Positions 34,099 through 43,501 of a stretch of 64,000 nt of DNA are shown here, in pieces. The notes below the pieces were generated by a model that saw nothing but the letters and a program-made list of their open reading frames with translations, had not been told where the DNA came from and searched no databases. Numbering within the stretch: position 1 is the first letter of the stretch; every line of letters starts with the position of its first letter. The DNA lies in contig JBJXFQ010000101.1 in the NCBI GenBank assembly GCA_046155605.1, positions 1 to 64,000 of the forward strand. The letters run 5' to 3'. This stretch comes from JAEUIZ01 sp046155605 (GTDB taxonomy: Bacteria; Planctomycetota; Phycisphaerae; Phycisphaerales; UBA1924). A program made the position numbers and the translations under genes.

Positions 34099-36108
34099 TT
34101 ATCGGCCCGATCCGGGATTGATGTTTGGAAGCGCGGTCGGGTTTTTGGGTTTGGGGATGACAGCCTCTTCAAGCACGCGCTCGAACACGAACGCCCCCGG
34201 AATCCGCCAGCCGTTCACGACGCGCCCATTGACGAACAGCCGCGGCACCTCCGGGATGACCAGTCGCCTCCCGATATCAACGTCAAACGCCGTGGGCTCG
34301 CCCGCGGCGGGCGTATCCATCGTCGCCAGAAGCGCCGCGCCATCGAGCCCCAGTGACCCTGCCGCCGCGCGAAGCGCCTCATCGGTAAACCCCGCTCGAT
34401 TCGCCGCCAACCAATCGACCACGCGCCAATAGGCGTCGTCACCGCCGAGCAAACCCGCGGCCTCTGCTGCCCGCGCCGCCCGGCATCCGCGGGGATACAC
34501 GGTCCGCGCCACGTTTGCGTTGCACCCTTGATCCACGGGGTAATACCTGAACTCGTACCGCACGTCCGTCCGCCCGACGATCGCGTCCCGCACCATTCTG
34601 TCCGCCTGCAGCGTCCCCTCGTCCTGCAAATCTCCGAAAATCTGCACCACCGCCGGCGCATCCGTCGGCCCGATCGCCCACGGCTTGTCGCGCGAGCGCC
34701 ACGCCATGTTCGGCATGCCGCGCCAGTCCGCCACGTTCTTGTCGCTCGCCGATGGCGGTCGGTCGTCCTCAGGCCCCTTTACCGGCGGACTCGCCAGCGC
34801 CAGACTCTCGACCGCCTTCGTCAGCGCGTTTGGCGTCGCCTGCCAGCCCTTCAACTCGACGCCATTGATGAACACCATCGGCGTCTGTCGAAGCCCGTAG
34901 ACCATCGCCTCTTCGACATCCGCCTTCACCGGAAGCAGCGTCTCCGGGCTCTGCATCACGCCTTTGAATCGCGTCGGCTCAAACCCAAGCCCCGGCAACG
35001 CCGCGTCCAACTCGGCATCCGTAAACCCGCCGCCGCGCGCGAAAAGCCACGTGTGCATCCGCTGGAATCCGTCCTGGCCTGCCAGCATCGCCGCCGTCTC
35101 TGCCGCCCGAGCCGCCCAGCACGCGTTGGGATGCAGGTTCTGCGGCATGTACGGGTTGCACGCCGGGCACAGCGGGAAGTGCTTGAACGAGAGCGACATC
35201 TGCGGATATCGCTTCAGGAGTTCCTGCGCCTGGACCTCCAGCAGTTTGCAATCCGAGCACTGATACCCGAAGAACATCACCACACGGATCGCGGCCTGCT
35301 CGGGGCCCATCCGGTGCCGACCCGTAAAGACCCGCGGGCGCGCCGACACCGGCTGCGCGGGCTGTTGCTGCGATGATCCTGCCTGTGCCGCGGTCTGCGG
35401 CGCACCCGTGCCCGCGGTCGCCCCAACGCCACCTGCCGACGCGGTCGAACCCGTCATGCCACCCGCGCCCGTCGTGCCGCCGGGTAGCGCTGATTGCATG
35501 ATGATGCTCTGCGTCGATTCGTCCAGTTCCTTGGTCGCCTTTGCCTTGGCCCGCGCGCTGGTGCCCTGTTCGGCCACGCCCAGCACCGCCGAGACCAGCA
35601 CGAAGCACCCCGCCAGCGCCGCCATCCCGCGCACCGGCGACGAAACCGCGGCGATTCCCGGTCTTTCGACCTTCGGCAACGTCATCAGGCATCCCGTCAC
35701 GAACAGCAGGTTGCAGGCGTGCGCCGCCGCGCAATAGATGCAGAATGCCTGCTCTCCAGCCATGATGCCGAGGTAGAGCAGGGACACGGCCGCGCCGATC
35801 CGGGCGGCCCACGCCGTCACCACGCCGAGATTTCCTCGAGTGGCCAGCCATGCGACCGCCATGCCTGCGAAGTACGCCCCGCCGACGAATGAAACGGGCC
35901 AGCCGATCCCCGGCACCTTGCCCCAGACGCTCTTGGCGACTTTCGCGCACCCGCCCCCGAACCCGCAACCCGGCAAATCGAACTTCGCCAGGTGCTGCAA
36001 CACCAGCATCCCACACGCCGCCGCCGCGGCAACCAGCAGCACCGCCCCGGCCAGCACCCGACCGCTCATCGCCCCGCCCTTCGGCACGCTCGCGAGTCCG
36101 TTTCCCAT
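34099..36108 (-). CDS. VKOR-DsbA-DsbA fusion thiol oxidoreductase
   Basis: A 669-residue membrane protein. An N-terminal VKOR domain (about 15-180, multi-pass) has loop cysteines C48 and C54 and the quinone-reducing pair C123/C126 (CIYC). A Ser/Gly/Ala-rich linker (about 205-255) leads to a thioredoxin-like DsbA domain with CSDC (C284/C287) and cis-Pro410. A second DsbA-like domain (about 485-655) has no CxxC; its site reads FGDLQDEG, while an outer Cys pair (C529, C542) is kept. It should introduce disulfides in exported proteins, fitting the Cys-rich secreted proteins nearby. The start could also be the ATG 13 codons later. Confidence 0.87.
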   Translation of the reverse strand: MGNGLASVPKGGAMSGRVLAGAVLLVAAAAACGMLVLQHLAKFDLPGCGFGGGCAKVAKSVWGKVPGIGWPVSFVGGAYFAGMAVAWLATRGNLGVVTAWAARIGAAVSLLYLGIMAGEQAFCIYCAAAHACNLLFVTGCLMTLPKVERPGIAAVSSPVRGMAALAGCFVLVSAVLGVAEQGTSARAKAKATKELDESTQSIIMQSALPGGTTGAGGMTGSTASAGGVGATAGTGAPQTAAQAGSSQQQPAQPVSARPRVFTGRHRMGPEQAAIRVVMFFGYQCSDCKLLEVQAQELLKRYPQMSLSFKHFPLCPACNPYMPQNLHPNACWAARAAETAAMLAGQDGFQRMHTWLFARGGGFTDAELDAALPGLGFEPTRFKGVMQSPETLLPVKADVEEAMVYGLRQTPMVFINGVELKGWQATPNALTKAVESLALASPPVKGPEDDRPPSASDKNVADWRGMPNMAWRSRDKPWAIGPTDAPAVVQIFGDLQDEGTLQADRMVRDAIVGRTDVRYEFRYYPVDQGCNANVARTVYPRGCRAARAAEAAGLLGGDDAYWRVVDWLAANRAGFTDEALRAAAGSLGLDGAALLATMDTPAAGEPTAFDVDIGRRLVIPEVPRLFVNGRVVNGWRIPGAFVFERVLEEAVIPKPKNPTALPNINPGSGR

Positions 36109-36261
36109 ATCTCAGCAGTGTACGACCCAGAACCGCGTACCACCTCTGGAACCGATACCACTTTCTTCGCGCACAGCCTTTGACACATCGATTTTCGTGT
36201 AGACTCATTCACGGGCGCACGTCGCTGTGCGCGACCGTTCATTTGGTCAGGAGAGTCCGAT

Positions 36262-37842
36262 ATGCGCCGTTTCGTTTCTCACCTTCGCGCCGCGCCCGCG
36301 CTCGCTATCGTTGCCGGCCTCGCCGCGCCGACCCTGGCCCAACGAGCCCTCGACCAATCTCGCGGCCGGAGTATCGTTGAGTCGCCCGTGGTGATCCCCG
36401 TCACGCGGTTCATGCGTGTGACGCCGCGCGGCCCGGCCATCCCCCGCCCGCCGCTGATCGCCACCGATTCCTGCAACGTGCTCGCCAGCCTGACGACGGG
36501 GAGTTTCAGCGGCGGCACCTATACCCTGCAGGCGGGCTTTGCTGAGGGAGAAATCGCCGCCGTCTCGTACACCATCAACGCGGCCGAGTTCCCGATCCGC
36601 ATCAACCAGATGGAGGTCATCGTCGCGCAGGAGGCCAGCGTTGCCACGACCACCCAGTGGAGCGTCCAGTTCTACAGCGGCACGCCTAGCACTGGATCGC
36701 TGGTCGCCACCTATTCCTCGGACGATATCGCGCTGCCCCACATCCGCATGCCCGCCGGTACCGTCGGCACGAACCTGCAGTTCAGCATCGACCCGATGGA
36801 CCCCGAGCAGATCGACATCCCCAACAACGGGTCGAACACCTTCAGCATCGCCTTCCGCATCGACAAGCACAACCAGCCCGGTGCCAACCCGCTATGCAGC
36901 GCCCCGCCACCAGCGTCCAATGCCTTTCTGACTACCGACAACACCGTCATCGGGTGCGGTTCTGGCTATGGCCAACTCAACTTCCCTACTCAGAACTGGC
37001 TCTTTGCCAACAACTGCCCGCTCGGCTGCCAGAGCGGCTGGAGTTCCTTCGCCAGCCTTCCCGCCGATTTCTTCCTCCTTGGCCAGTGCTTTCTAGGCTG
37101 CCGCCCGCGCGGCGACTGGATCATGCGCGCCACCTGGTCCAGCGTGCTTGGCTGCACCCCCGGCGTCGGCGCGTGCTGCAAGCCCGACGGCACCTGCGAG
37201 GTCCTCGCCGTCGCCGCCTGCCAGCAGATCAGCGGCACCTATCGCGGCGATGGCACGTCCTGCGCCACCGCAAACTGCCCACAGCCCTCAGGTGCCTGCT
37301 GCTTCCCGGGCGGCTGCATCACCTTCTCGCAGACCGAATGCGCACAGATCCCGCAGAGCACCTGGCTCGGCGTCGGTACCGCCTGCGCGGGATCCGTCTG
37401 TCCGCTCGGTGCTTGCTGCCTCCCCATCGGCACCTGCGTCGGGGGCATCTCTTCCGCCGCGTGCATCGGTCAGGGCGGCGTCTTCCAGGGCGTCGGTTCC
37501 AACTGCGGCGGTGTCTCCTGTCCCCAGCCCACGGGTGCCTGCTGCCTCACCAACGGCAACTGCCTCCTCCTCACCTCCGCCAACTGCGGCCTCATCTCCG
37601 GCAGCGTCTGGCAAGGCCCGCTGACCACCTGCGGCGTCGGCCAATGCTCCACGCCCTGCTATCCCAACTGCGATCAGAGCACCGTCGCCCCCATCCTTAA
37701 CGTCAACGACTTTACCTGTTTCCTCAACAAGTTTGCCGCGGGCGATTCGTACGCCAACTGCGACCAGAGCACCGTCGTGCCCGTCCTCAACGTGAACGAT
37801 TTCACGTGTTTCCTGAACAAGTTCGCCGCGGGATGCACCTGA
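36262..37842 (+). CDS. secreted Cys-rich repeat protein with GC-type dockerin tail
   Basis: A 526-residue exported protein (signal peptide to about residue 26, PTLAQ). A beta-rich domain (to about 290) is followed by four roughly 40-residue cysteine repeats that each start GACC (first at about 298), and then by two dockerin-like repeats with NVNDFTCFLNKFAAG, ending GCT. AGGAGAG lies 8 nt before the ATG. TTGACA occurs upstream near 36180 but is only 14 bases from TAGACT, so the promoter is doubtful. The many cysteines would need an oxidative folding system such as the divergent VKOR-DsbA gene. Confidence 0.85.
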   Translation: MRRFVSHLRAAPALAIVAGLAAPTLAQRALDQSRGRSIVESPVVIPVTRFMRVTPRGPAIPRPPLIATDSCNVLASLTTGSFSGGTYTLQAGFAEGEIAAVSYTINAAEFPIRINQMEVIVAQEASVATTTQWSVQFYSGTPSTGSLVATYSSDDIALPHIRMPAGTVGTNLQFSIDPMDPEQIDIPNNGSNTFSIAFRIDKHNQPGANPLCSAPPPASNAFLTTDNTVIGCGSGYGQLNFPTQNWLFANNCPLGCQSGWSSFASLPADFFLLGQCFLGCRPRGDWIMRATWSSVLGCTPGVGACCKPDGTCEVLAVAACQQISGTYRGDGTSCATANCPQPSGACCFPGGCITFSQTECAQIPQSTWLGVGTACAGSVCPLGACCLPIGTCVGGISSAACIGQGGVFQGVGSNCGGVSCPQPTGACCLTNGNCLLLTSANCGLISGSVWQGPLTTCGVGQCSTPCYPNCDQSTVAPILNVNDFTCFLNKFAAGDSYANCDQSTVVPVLNVNDFTCFLNKFAAGCT

Positions 37843-37950
37843 TCCGAGTGCTCTTCCCCACCTAGACTCTTGGCCAGTATGCGAAGGGGTGGGGGAGGGG
37901 TGTTCCTCATAGTCCGTTCCGTTTACCTGCTCACCGGAAGGAGATCCGAG

Positions 37951-39333
37951 ATGTTGAATCGCACCGTCGCCTGTTCCGCCGTCGCGCTCGTCGCCGGCCT
38001 CGCTGCCAGCGCCCAAGCCCAGGTCGGCCTCACCACCGTCCGCCTCCAGACCGGGCTCATCCGCCCGACGTACGTCACCGCGCCGCCGGGCGACACCTCT
38101 CGACTCTTCATCGTCGAGCAGCGCGGGAGCGCCGGCGTCGCCAACCGCGCCGACATCCGCATCCTCGACCTCGCCACCAACACCATCCTTCCCGTTCCCT
38201 TCCTCAGCGTCAACGGCGTCACCACCGGCAGCGAGCAGGGCCTCCTCGGCCTCGCCTTCGACCCGAACTACGCCACCAATGGCCGTTTCTTCGTCAACTA
38301 CACCAATGCCGCCGGCACCACCGTCATCGCCCGCTACACCGCCACGGGCGGCAACCCCGCGTCCAACACTGCCGATCCCGCCTCAGCCACCACCCTCCTC
38401 ACCCAGGCTCAGCCCTTCTCCAATCACAACGGCGGCTGGATCGGCTTCGGCCCGAACGACGGCTACCTCTACATCGCCCTCGGCGACGGCGGCTCCGCCA
38501 ACGATCCCCAGGGCAACGGCCAGAGCCTTGTCACCCTTCTCGGCAAGATGCTCCGCATCGATGTCTCCGGTGCCACCTATTCCATCCCGCCTTCCAACCC
38601 CTTCTTCGGTTCCACCTCCGCTCGCCAGGAGATCTGGGCGTACGGCCTTCGCAACCACTGGCGCAACTCCTTCGATCGCGCCACGGGCGACCTCTACATC
38701 GCTGACGTCGGCCAGAACGTCATCGAAGAGATCAACTTCCAGCCCGCCTCAACCACCGCGGCGCTCAACTACGGCTGGCGCTGCTACGAGGGCAACAACG
38801 CTTTCAACCTGGCCGGCTGCGCACCCGCCGCCACCATGGTCTTCCCCATCCACACCTACACCCACGCCGTCGGCTGCTCCATCACCGGCGGCTATGTCTA
38901 CCGCGGCTGCGCCATTCCTAGCCTCCGCGGAACCTACTTCTTCTCAGACTACTGCGGCAACCAGATCTGGTCCTTCCGCTACACCGGCGGGGTCGTCACT
39001 CAGTTCACCACTCGCACCACCGAACTCGCCCCGGGCGGCGGGCTCTCCATCAACGCCATCGTCTCCTACGGCGAGGACGCCAACGGCGAGTTGTACATCG
39101 TCGATCAGGGTGGCGGCGAACTGTACAAGATCATCCCTCGCTGCGGCATCAACCTCGACTCCTCCACGATCGTCCCCTTCCTCAACGTCAACGATTTCAC
39201 CGCCTTCACCAACCTCGTGGCCGCCGGTGACTGTGCCGCCAACTGCGACAACAGCACCACCGTCCCGGTGATCAACGTCAACGACTTCACCTGCTTCCTG
39301 AACAAGTTCGCCGCCGGCTGCTCGGCCCCATAA
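37951..39333 (+). CDS. PQQ-dependent sugar dehydrogenase-like protein with dockerin tail
   Basis: A 460-residue exported protein. After the signal peptide (to about residue 22, SAQAQ) comes a six-bladed propeller of the soluble glucose/sorbosone dehydrogenase family: TYVTAPPGD, EQGLLGLAFDPNY, FSNHNGGWIGFGPNDGYLYIALGDGG, IWAYGLRNHWRNSFD and ITGGYVYRG. These proteins oxidise sugars with PQQ in the periplasm or outside the cell. The tail holds two dockerin-like repeats, the first slightly degenerate (DFTAFTNLVAAG), ending GCSAP. AAGGAG lies 7 nt before the ATG. The gene follows the Cys-rich gene after 108 bases. Confidence 0.87.
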   Translation: MLNRTVACSAVALVAGLAASAQAQVGLTTVRLQTGLIRPTYVTAPPGDTSRLFIVEQRGSAGVANRADIRILDLATNTILPVPFLSVNGVTTGSEQGLLGLAFDPNYATNGRFFVNYTNAAGTTVIARYTATGGNPASNTADPASATTLLTQAQPFSNHNGGWIGFGPNDGYLYIALGDGGSANDPQGNGQSLVTLLGKMLRIDVSGATYSIPPSNPFFGSTSARQEIWAYGLRNHWRNSFDRATGDLYIADVGQNVIEEINFQPASTTAALNYGWRCYEGNNAFNLAGCAPAATMVFPIHTYTHAVGCSITGGYVYRGCAIPSLRGTYFFSDYCGNQIWSFRYTGGVVTQFTTRTTELAPGGGLSINAIVSYGEDANGELYIVDQGGGELYKIIPRCGINLDSSTIVPFLNVNDFTAFTNLVAAGDCAANCDNSTTVPVINVNDFTCFLNKFAAGCSAP

Positions 39334-39385
39334 GGCCTCACGCCGCGCCGATCAACTCGTCCACCGCGGCCCACGCGAGCGAGCA

Positions 39386-39432
39386 AACTCGCAACGTCAC
39401 GAGATCAACTCGTACCGTTGCGAGTTTTCATT
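39386..39432 (+). terminator. Rho-independent terminator
   Basis: A perfect 11-bp stem AACTCGCAACG (39386-39396) / CGTTGCGAGTT (39416-39426) with a 19-base loop is followed by TTCATTTT. It ends the dockerin gene cluster. The rest of 39334-39607 shows no gene. Confidence 0.85.
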
Positions 39433-39607
39433 TTGCTTTGCTATGCGCGAAGATCGACAGCACTGGTCGAGCGATCCGCTCACCGTCGTAGGTCACGATG
39501 CGCAGTTCGCACGGTTCGCCCGCAGTTCTGTTCCGCGCTGATCTCGCGCGGATGGCGCAGCGCTCACTTCCGGCTTCGCCACGCTTTGCACCTGGTCGCT
39601 CGAAGCG

Positions 39608-40444
39608 CTATCTCGCCACCACGTCCGGCGTCTCTTCCAGCCCCTCCGTCAGCACCACCGGCCCATGCTCACCGATCAGCACGTCATGCTCGTAGTGCAC
39701 GCTGATCGAGCGGTCCGCCGTGTAGATGGGCCACTGGTTCTTCCGCTGGAACGTCTTCCCCGTGCTCACCGCGATCATCGGCTCCACCGCCAAAAGCGTC
39801 CCCGGCCGCCCCGGCGTCAGCGCATCAGGCCACTCATTCACATGCGCCGGCACAACATTCGAAATGAACGGCGGCCCGTGCAGCTTTCTGCCATACCCGT
39901 GCCCGCCCAGCCCGCGGATCAGATGAAACCCGCACCCCGTCGGCGGCGGCGACTCCACATACCCCTGCACCGCCCGCGCCCACTCGATATACGCCCGGCC
40001 AGGCCGAAGTTCCAGCACCCCGCGACGCAGTGCCTCCTTCCCGCAATCCATCAGCGCCCGCACCGTCGGGGTCGGCTCCCCGAAGCAATACGTCCACGCC
40101 GCGTCCCCCACCCAGCCCTCGAAGAACACGCCGATGTCGATCTTCAGCACGTCCCCGGCGACCAGCGGCGGCAGGTGGCTGCTCGCCGTCCCATGCACCA
40201 CGCAATCGTTCACCGACAAGCACGCGTGCGACGGGAACGCCGGGCTCCGCGGCACCTTGTACCCCAGAAAGCACGACCGCGCCCCCATGTCGTCCAGCGT
40301 CTTGGCCACGAATCGATCGATCTCGGCGAGCGTCAGCCCCGCTCGGAGCCACTTTGCCAACGCGCGGTGCGTCTCGACCACGCGCCGGGCCGCGGCACGC
40401 GCCGACTCGATATCCCTGCCTGTCACCAGCGATAACGAGGCCAT
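39608..40444 (-). CDS. map: methionine aminopeptidase type I
   Basis: A 278-residue enzyme that removes the initiator Met from new proteins in the cytosol. Metal ligands and active-site residues are all visible: D103 in KIDIGV, D114 in VGDAAW, H182 in GGHGYGR, E221 in VEPM and E252 in YEHDVLI, with the substrate His H84 in VVHG. The ATG at 40444 gives the standard N-terminus (a longer frame upstream is not conserved-looking), though no strong ribosome site is seen. It stands alone here rather than with ribosomal genes, so it may be one of several copies. Confidence 0.9.
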   Translation of the reverse strand: MASLSLVTGRDIESARAAARRVVETHRALAKWLRAGLTLAEIDRFVAKTLDDMGARSCFLGYKVPRSPAFPSHACLSVNDCVVHGTASSHLPPLVAGDVLKIDIGVFFEGWVGDAAWTYCFGEPTPTVRALMDCGKEALRRGVLELRPGRAYIEWARAVQGYVESPPPTGCGFHLIRGLGGHGYGRKLHGPPFISNVVPAHVNEWPDALTPGRPGTLLAVEPMIAVSTGKTFQRKNQWPIYTADRSISVHYEHDVLIGEHGPVVLTEGLEETPDVVAR

Positions 40445-40491
40445 CTGGCATCGTAGCGCGCGGCCAAGTTCTCGCTCGTCTCGGGGTTGCC

Positions 40492-41868
40492 CTACGGACA
40501 CCCCGAGGCGAACCTGTTGTTGAAGCAAATAAAGTCCATCACGTTGAAAACGGGCGCGACGGTGCTGCTATCGCAGTTGGCATACGGGTCGAGTACCACA
40601 AACTTGTTCAAGAAGCACACAAAGTCGTTGACGTTGAGAATCGGCACCGCGGTTGAACCATCGCAGTTCGCGTAGCACGGGCCGCCGACGACGAAAACGT
40701 TTGCCACGTTGCTCGTGACTGAGCCGCAGGACGTGGTGAGGAGGGCCGAGTACGCCCCCGTATCTCCGATTTGGGCGGGCGTGATCGTCAGCGTAGGAGT
40801 CTGCGCGCCGGAGATCGTGCCTCCGTTCATCACGGTGACGCCGTCCTTCAACCATTGGTAGGTGGGGCCCCACACGCCCGCGACCGTGAGGACAATCGTC
40901 GCGCCCGGGTTGAACTGTCCGCCGACGGGATGCGTGGAGACCGCGGGGCTCGATGTCGTGCCGCTGCCGTTCCATTCCCACGCCGAGGTTGACGACGGGA
41001 GGAGCAGGGCGCGCCCGCGTGCCGCGTCGAAGGCGAACGCTCCCGTGGCGGCCCCTGGAGCCGCGCCGCCGCTGCGAAGCGTCCAGACGTTTGCGGCCGC
41101 GTCAAACTCCCAGGTCTCGCCCACCGCAAAGATGCCTCCAAAGCCGCCAAAGAGCACGAGACGAGCCCGGCCTGGGTCATACACGAACTGGCATTGACTC
41201 CGCGCCGACGGCCCAGCCACCGACCGCTCCGTCCACACGGTCCCGTCCCACTCCCACAGTTCGCCCGCGCCGGTCGAGCCGCCGAAAAGAAACGTCCGTG
41301 CGACGCCAGGGTCATACGCCATCGCCGCCCAGTACCGCGGCGACGGGCTCATCGTCGATCGCAGCGACCACGACACCCCGTCCCACTCCCACGTCTCCGC
41401 GGTCACCAACGCGCCGTTGCCGCCGAAGAGCACGACACGGGACCTCGCCGAGTCATACGCCATCTGGGCGTCCCGGCGAGGGCTTGGCCCCGTCGTTGCC
41501 GCAGCGATCCAGTTCGCCCCGTCCCACTCCCAGGTATCACCCAGGTTCGTGATGGTCGGGAATGAATACCCCCCGAAGAGCACGAGTCGATTCCGCGCGC
41601 TGTCAAAGACGACCGTGGTCGCTGCCCTTCGGGTCGGCCCCGCCGCGGTCGCGAGCGTCCACGCGTTGCCCGAGCGAACCCAGGTTCGGTTGTTGTTGCT
41701 CTGAAACGTGTAATCGACCAGCACAAGACGCTGGGCCACGGAGTCGTACGCCATGCTGCCCGATTGGATCTCGCCGACTGCCGATGTAACCGCCGGCGTC
41801 CACACGCACTGCGCCTGCGCCGTCGCGCCCGCAATGACGCACGCCGTTCCGAGCAGGATCTTGCTCAT
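40492..41868 (-). CDS. secreted Kelch-repeat protein with Ig-like domain and dockerin tail
   Basis: A 458-residue exported protein (signal peptide to about residue 18, GATAQA). Five or six Kelch-type repeats follow, each with the pattern AYDSxRxRxVLFGG ... TWEWDG, forming a beta-propeller. An Ig-like segment (about 310-390; YQWLKDGVTVMNGG, TLTITPAQIGDTGAYS) leads to two dockerin-like repeats ending GCP. GGAG lies 8 nt before the ATG at 41868. A binding or adhesive role outside the cell is likely; no active site is evident. Confidence 0.85.
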   Translation of the reverse strand: MSKILLGTACVIAGATAQAQCVWTPAVTSAVGEIQSGSMAYDSVAQRLVLVDYTFQSNNNRTWVRSGNAWTLATAAGPTRRAATTVVFDSARNRLVLFGGYSFPTITNLGDTWEWDGANWIAAATTGPSPRRDAQMAYDSARSRVVLFGGNGALVTAETWEWDGVSWSLRSTMSPSPRYWAAMAYDPGVARTFLFGGSTGAGELWEWDGTVWTERSVAGPSARSQCQFVYDPGRARLVLFGGFGGIFAVGETWEFDAAANVWTLRSGGAAPGAATGAFAFDAARGRALLLPSSTSAWEWNGSGTTSSPAVSTHPVGGQFNPGATIVLTVAGVWGPTYQWLKDGVTVMNGGTISGAQTPTLTITPAQIGDTGAYSALLTTSCGSVTSNVANVFVVGGPCYANCDGSTAVPILNVNDFVCFLNKFVVLDPYANCDSSTVAPVFNVMDFICFNNRFASGCP

Positions 41869-41982
41869 CGCTTGGTCTCCTATGCCGACAGGTGGGGCCA
41901 TCCGGGGCGCGGCGGTGCGCGCCATCCCGTCCAGCATACCACGACGTGGAAGCCCCACCAAAGAAAGCGACGGCCGGCTTGC

Positions 41983-43494
41983 TTATTCCCGCCCGCTCTC
42001 GCGCTCCGCACCCGGCCCGAACGTGATGCAGTTCTTCCCCGCTCGCTTGCTCTGGATCGCCAGGTCATCCGCCCGCGCCAGCAGCGTCTGCGGCGTGTCG
42101 CCGTCCCACGGAAATGCCGCAAGCCCACCGGAAATCGTCAGCGTCCCCGGCGCATCGCGCCCGAGTTTGGGGAACCGGTGCTCGCAGATCGCCCGCTGGA
42201 ACCGCTGCGCGATCTGGAACGCGCTCGTCGGCGGCTTGCTCAGCGCCGTCCGCGGGCCGCTCGGCTCGTGGAAGATCACCGCGAACTCGTCCCCGCCGAT
42301 GCGGCACACCTTGTCCGACGGACGAATCACGCTCTTGATGAGCCGCACGGCCTCACGCAGAATCTCGTCCCCGGCCCCGTGCCCGAATCGGTCGTTGAAC
42401 TGCTTGAAGTTGTCGATGTCGAAGACGAGCACCGTGACGCCGCGCCGCGCGTGCCGCGCCTGCTCGATCACGCTCGCGAGGAACTGATCGAAGAATCGGC
42501 GGTTTTGCGCGCCCGTCAGCGGGTCGGTGAACGCCGCCTCGCGCAACTGCGACTGCTGATCGCGGAGCGTCAGCCACATCCCGAGCCATGCCGCGTGCGG
42601 CAACAACTCGTCCGTCGAGACGCCCACTCCGCGAATCCGACCGAGCACGCGGCCTCGCCAGGTCACCGCCGCCTCACTCGCGCCGGCGGGTCCGGCACCC
42701 GCGATCAGTTCAACCACCCGCCCGCCCAGACGACGACGGATCAACTCGATGGCGGCATCCGTGATGTCACGCCCGAGCGCGAGCAATCGGGCCACCGGTT
42801 CGTCGCCGATCTCGGTCCTCGGAGCCATCGCGTCGAGCAGCGCCGTCGCTTCGTCAGCGCGAACCTCGACCACCGGCCGGCGCGACGGATCGGCGTCGGA
42901 TGTCGAATCCTGCGCGCGTGCCGGCTCGGGGTCGAGCGCCGGATCGAAGAATCGCGTCGGCTCGATGAATCTCGCCGCGTCGCTCCGATGGGCCTCGGTC
43001 TTGTGTGCCGTCTCCATGCCGCGCGCCGCGTCGAGCGCTCGGGCCGCGTCCGCCACTCGCGCCGCGGGCGACGTGCCGCGGATCGTCTCTCGCAGCGCCT
43101 CGGCGGGCGTTTGCGCATCCACAATCCCGTCATAGCCCGCTCGCGCCGGGGCCGAGCCGTCCGCCGCCTCCACACGCAAGATGCGCACCGTCGGCTCCAC
43201 GCGCCTCAGCGCGGCGAGGAACTCCGCCGCCCGATGCGGGTCCTCGATCACCTTCCCATCCGGCCCGCGAGCCAGCGCCGGATCCGCGTCCGCTGACACA
43301 ATCACCACCGGCGAAGCGCCCCCCGGCTCGCCGACCTCGCCCACGGCCTCCAGGGCGCTCCGCGTGCGCACAACCTCGACCTCTGTGTCCAACCGCAACT
43401 TCGCGTCCAGACCCGTGCGACCGACGAGAATGACACGCTGCGGCGAGCCCGTCGCGCCGTCCGTGCCATCAAAATGTGTCCCGTTGGCCTTCAT
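41983..43494 (-). CDS. GGDEF diguanylate cyclase with degenerate receiver-like N-terminus
   Basis: A 503-residue enzyme that makes cyclic-di-GMP from two GTP. The C-terminal domain starts at FTDPLTGAQNRR (about 322), carries the catalytic motif GGDEF at 400-404 and an allosteric product-inhibition site RPSD at 391-394, so it should be active and feedback-controlled. The N-terminal 130 residues look like a receiver fold without a clear phospho-Asp, a disordered Arg/Asp-rich linker follows, and a GAF-like stretch precedes GGDEF. It lies 7 bases after its upstream partner gene. Confidence 0.9.
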   Translation of the reverse strand: MKANGTHFDGTDGATGSPQRVILVGRTGLDAKLRLDTEVEVVRTRSALEAVGEVGEPGGASPVVIVSADADPALARGPDGKVIEDPHRAAEFLAALRRVEPTVRILRVEAADGSAPARAGYDGIVDAQTPAEALRETIRGTSPAARVADAARALDAARGMETAHKTEAHRSDAARFIEPTRFFDPALDPEPARAQDSTSDADPSRRPVVEVRADEATALLDAMAPRTEIGDEPVARLLALGRDITDAAIELIRRRLGGRVVELIAGAGPAGASEAAVTWRGRVLGRIRGVGVSTDELLPHAAWLGMWLTLRDQQSQLREAAFTDPLTGAQNRRFFDQFLASVIEQARHARRGVTVLVFDIDNFKQFNDRFGHGAGDEILREAVRLIKSVIRPSDKVCRIGGDEFAVIFHEPSGPRTALSKPPTSAFQIAQRFQRAICEHRFPKLGRDAPGTLTISGGLAAFPWDGDTPQTLLARADDLAIQSKRAGKNCITFGPGAERESGRE

Positions 43495-43501
43495 CGATCA
43501 A

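Noticed and set aside
36180..36200. TTGACA/TAGACT promoter before the Cys-rich gene
   Set aside because: The boxes are only 14 bases apart, too short for a normal sigma70 promoter, so it is not listed as a feature.
36894..37700. Arg/Pro-rich overlapping frames in the Cys-rich protein gene
   Set aside because: Composition is that of out-of-frame GC-rich DNA; the real frame has a signal peptide, repeats and dockerin tail.
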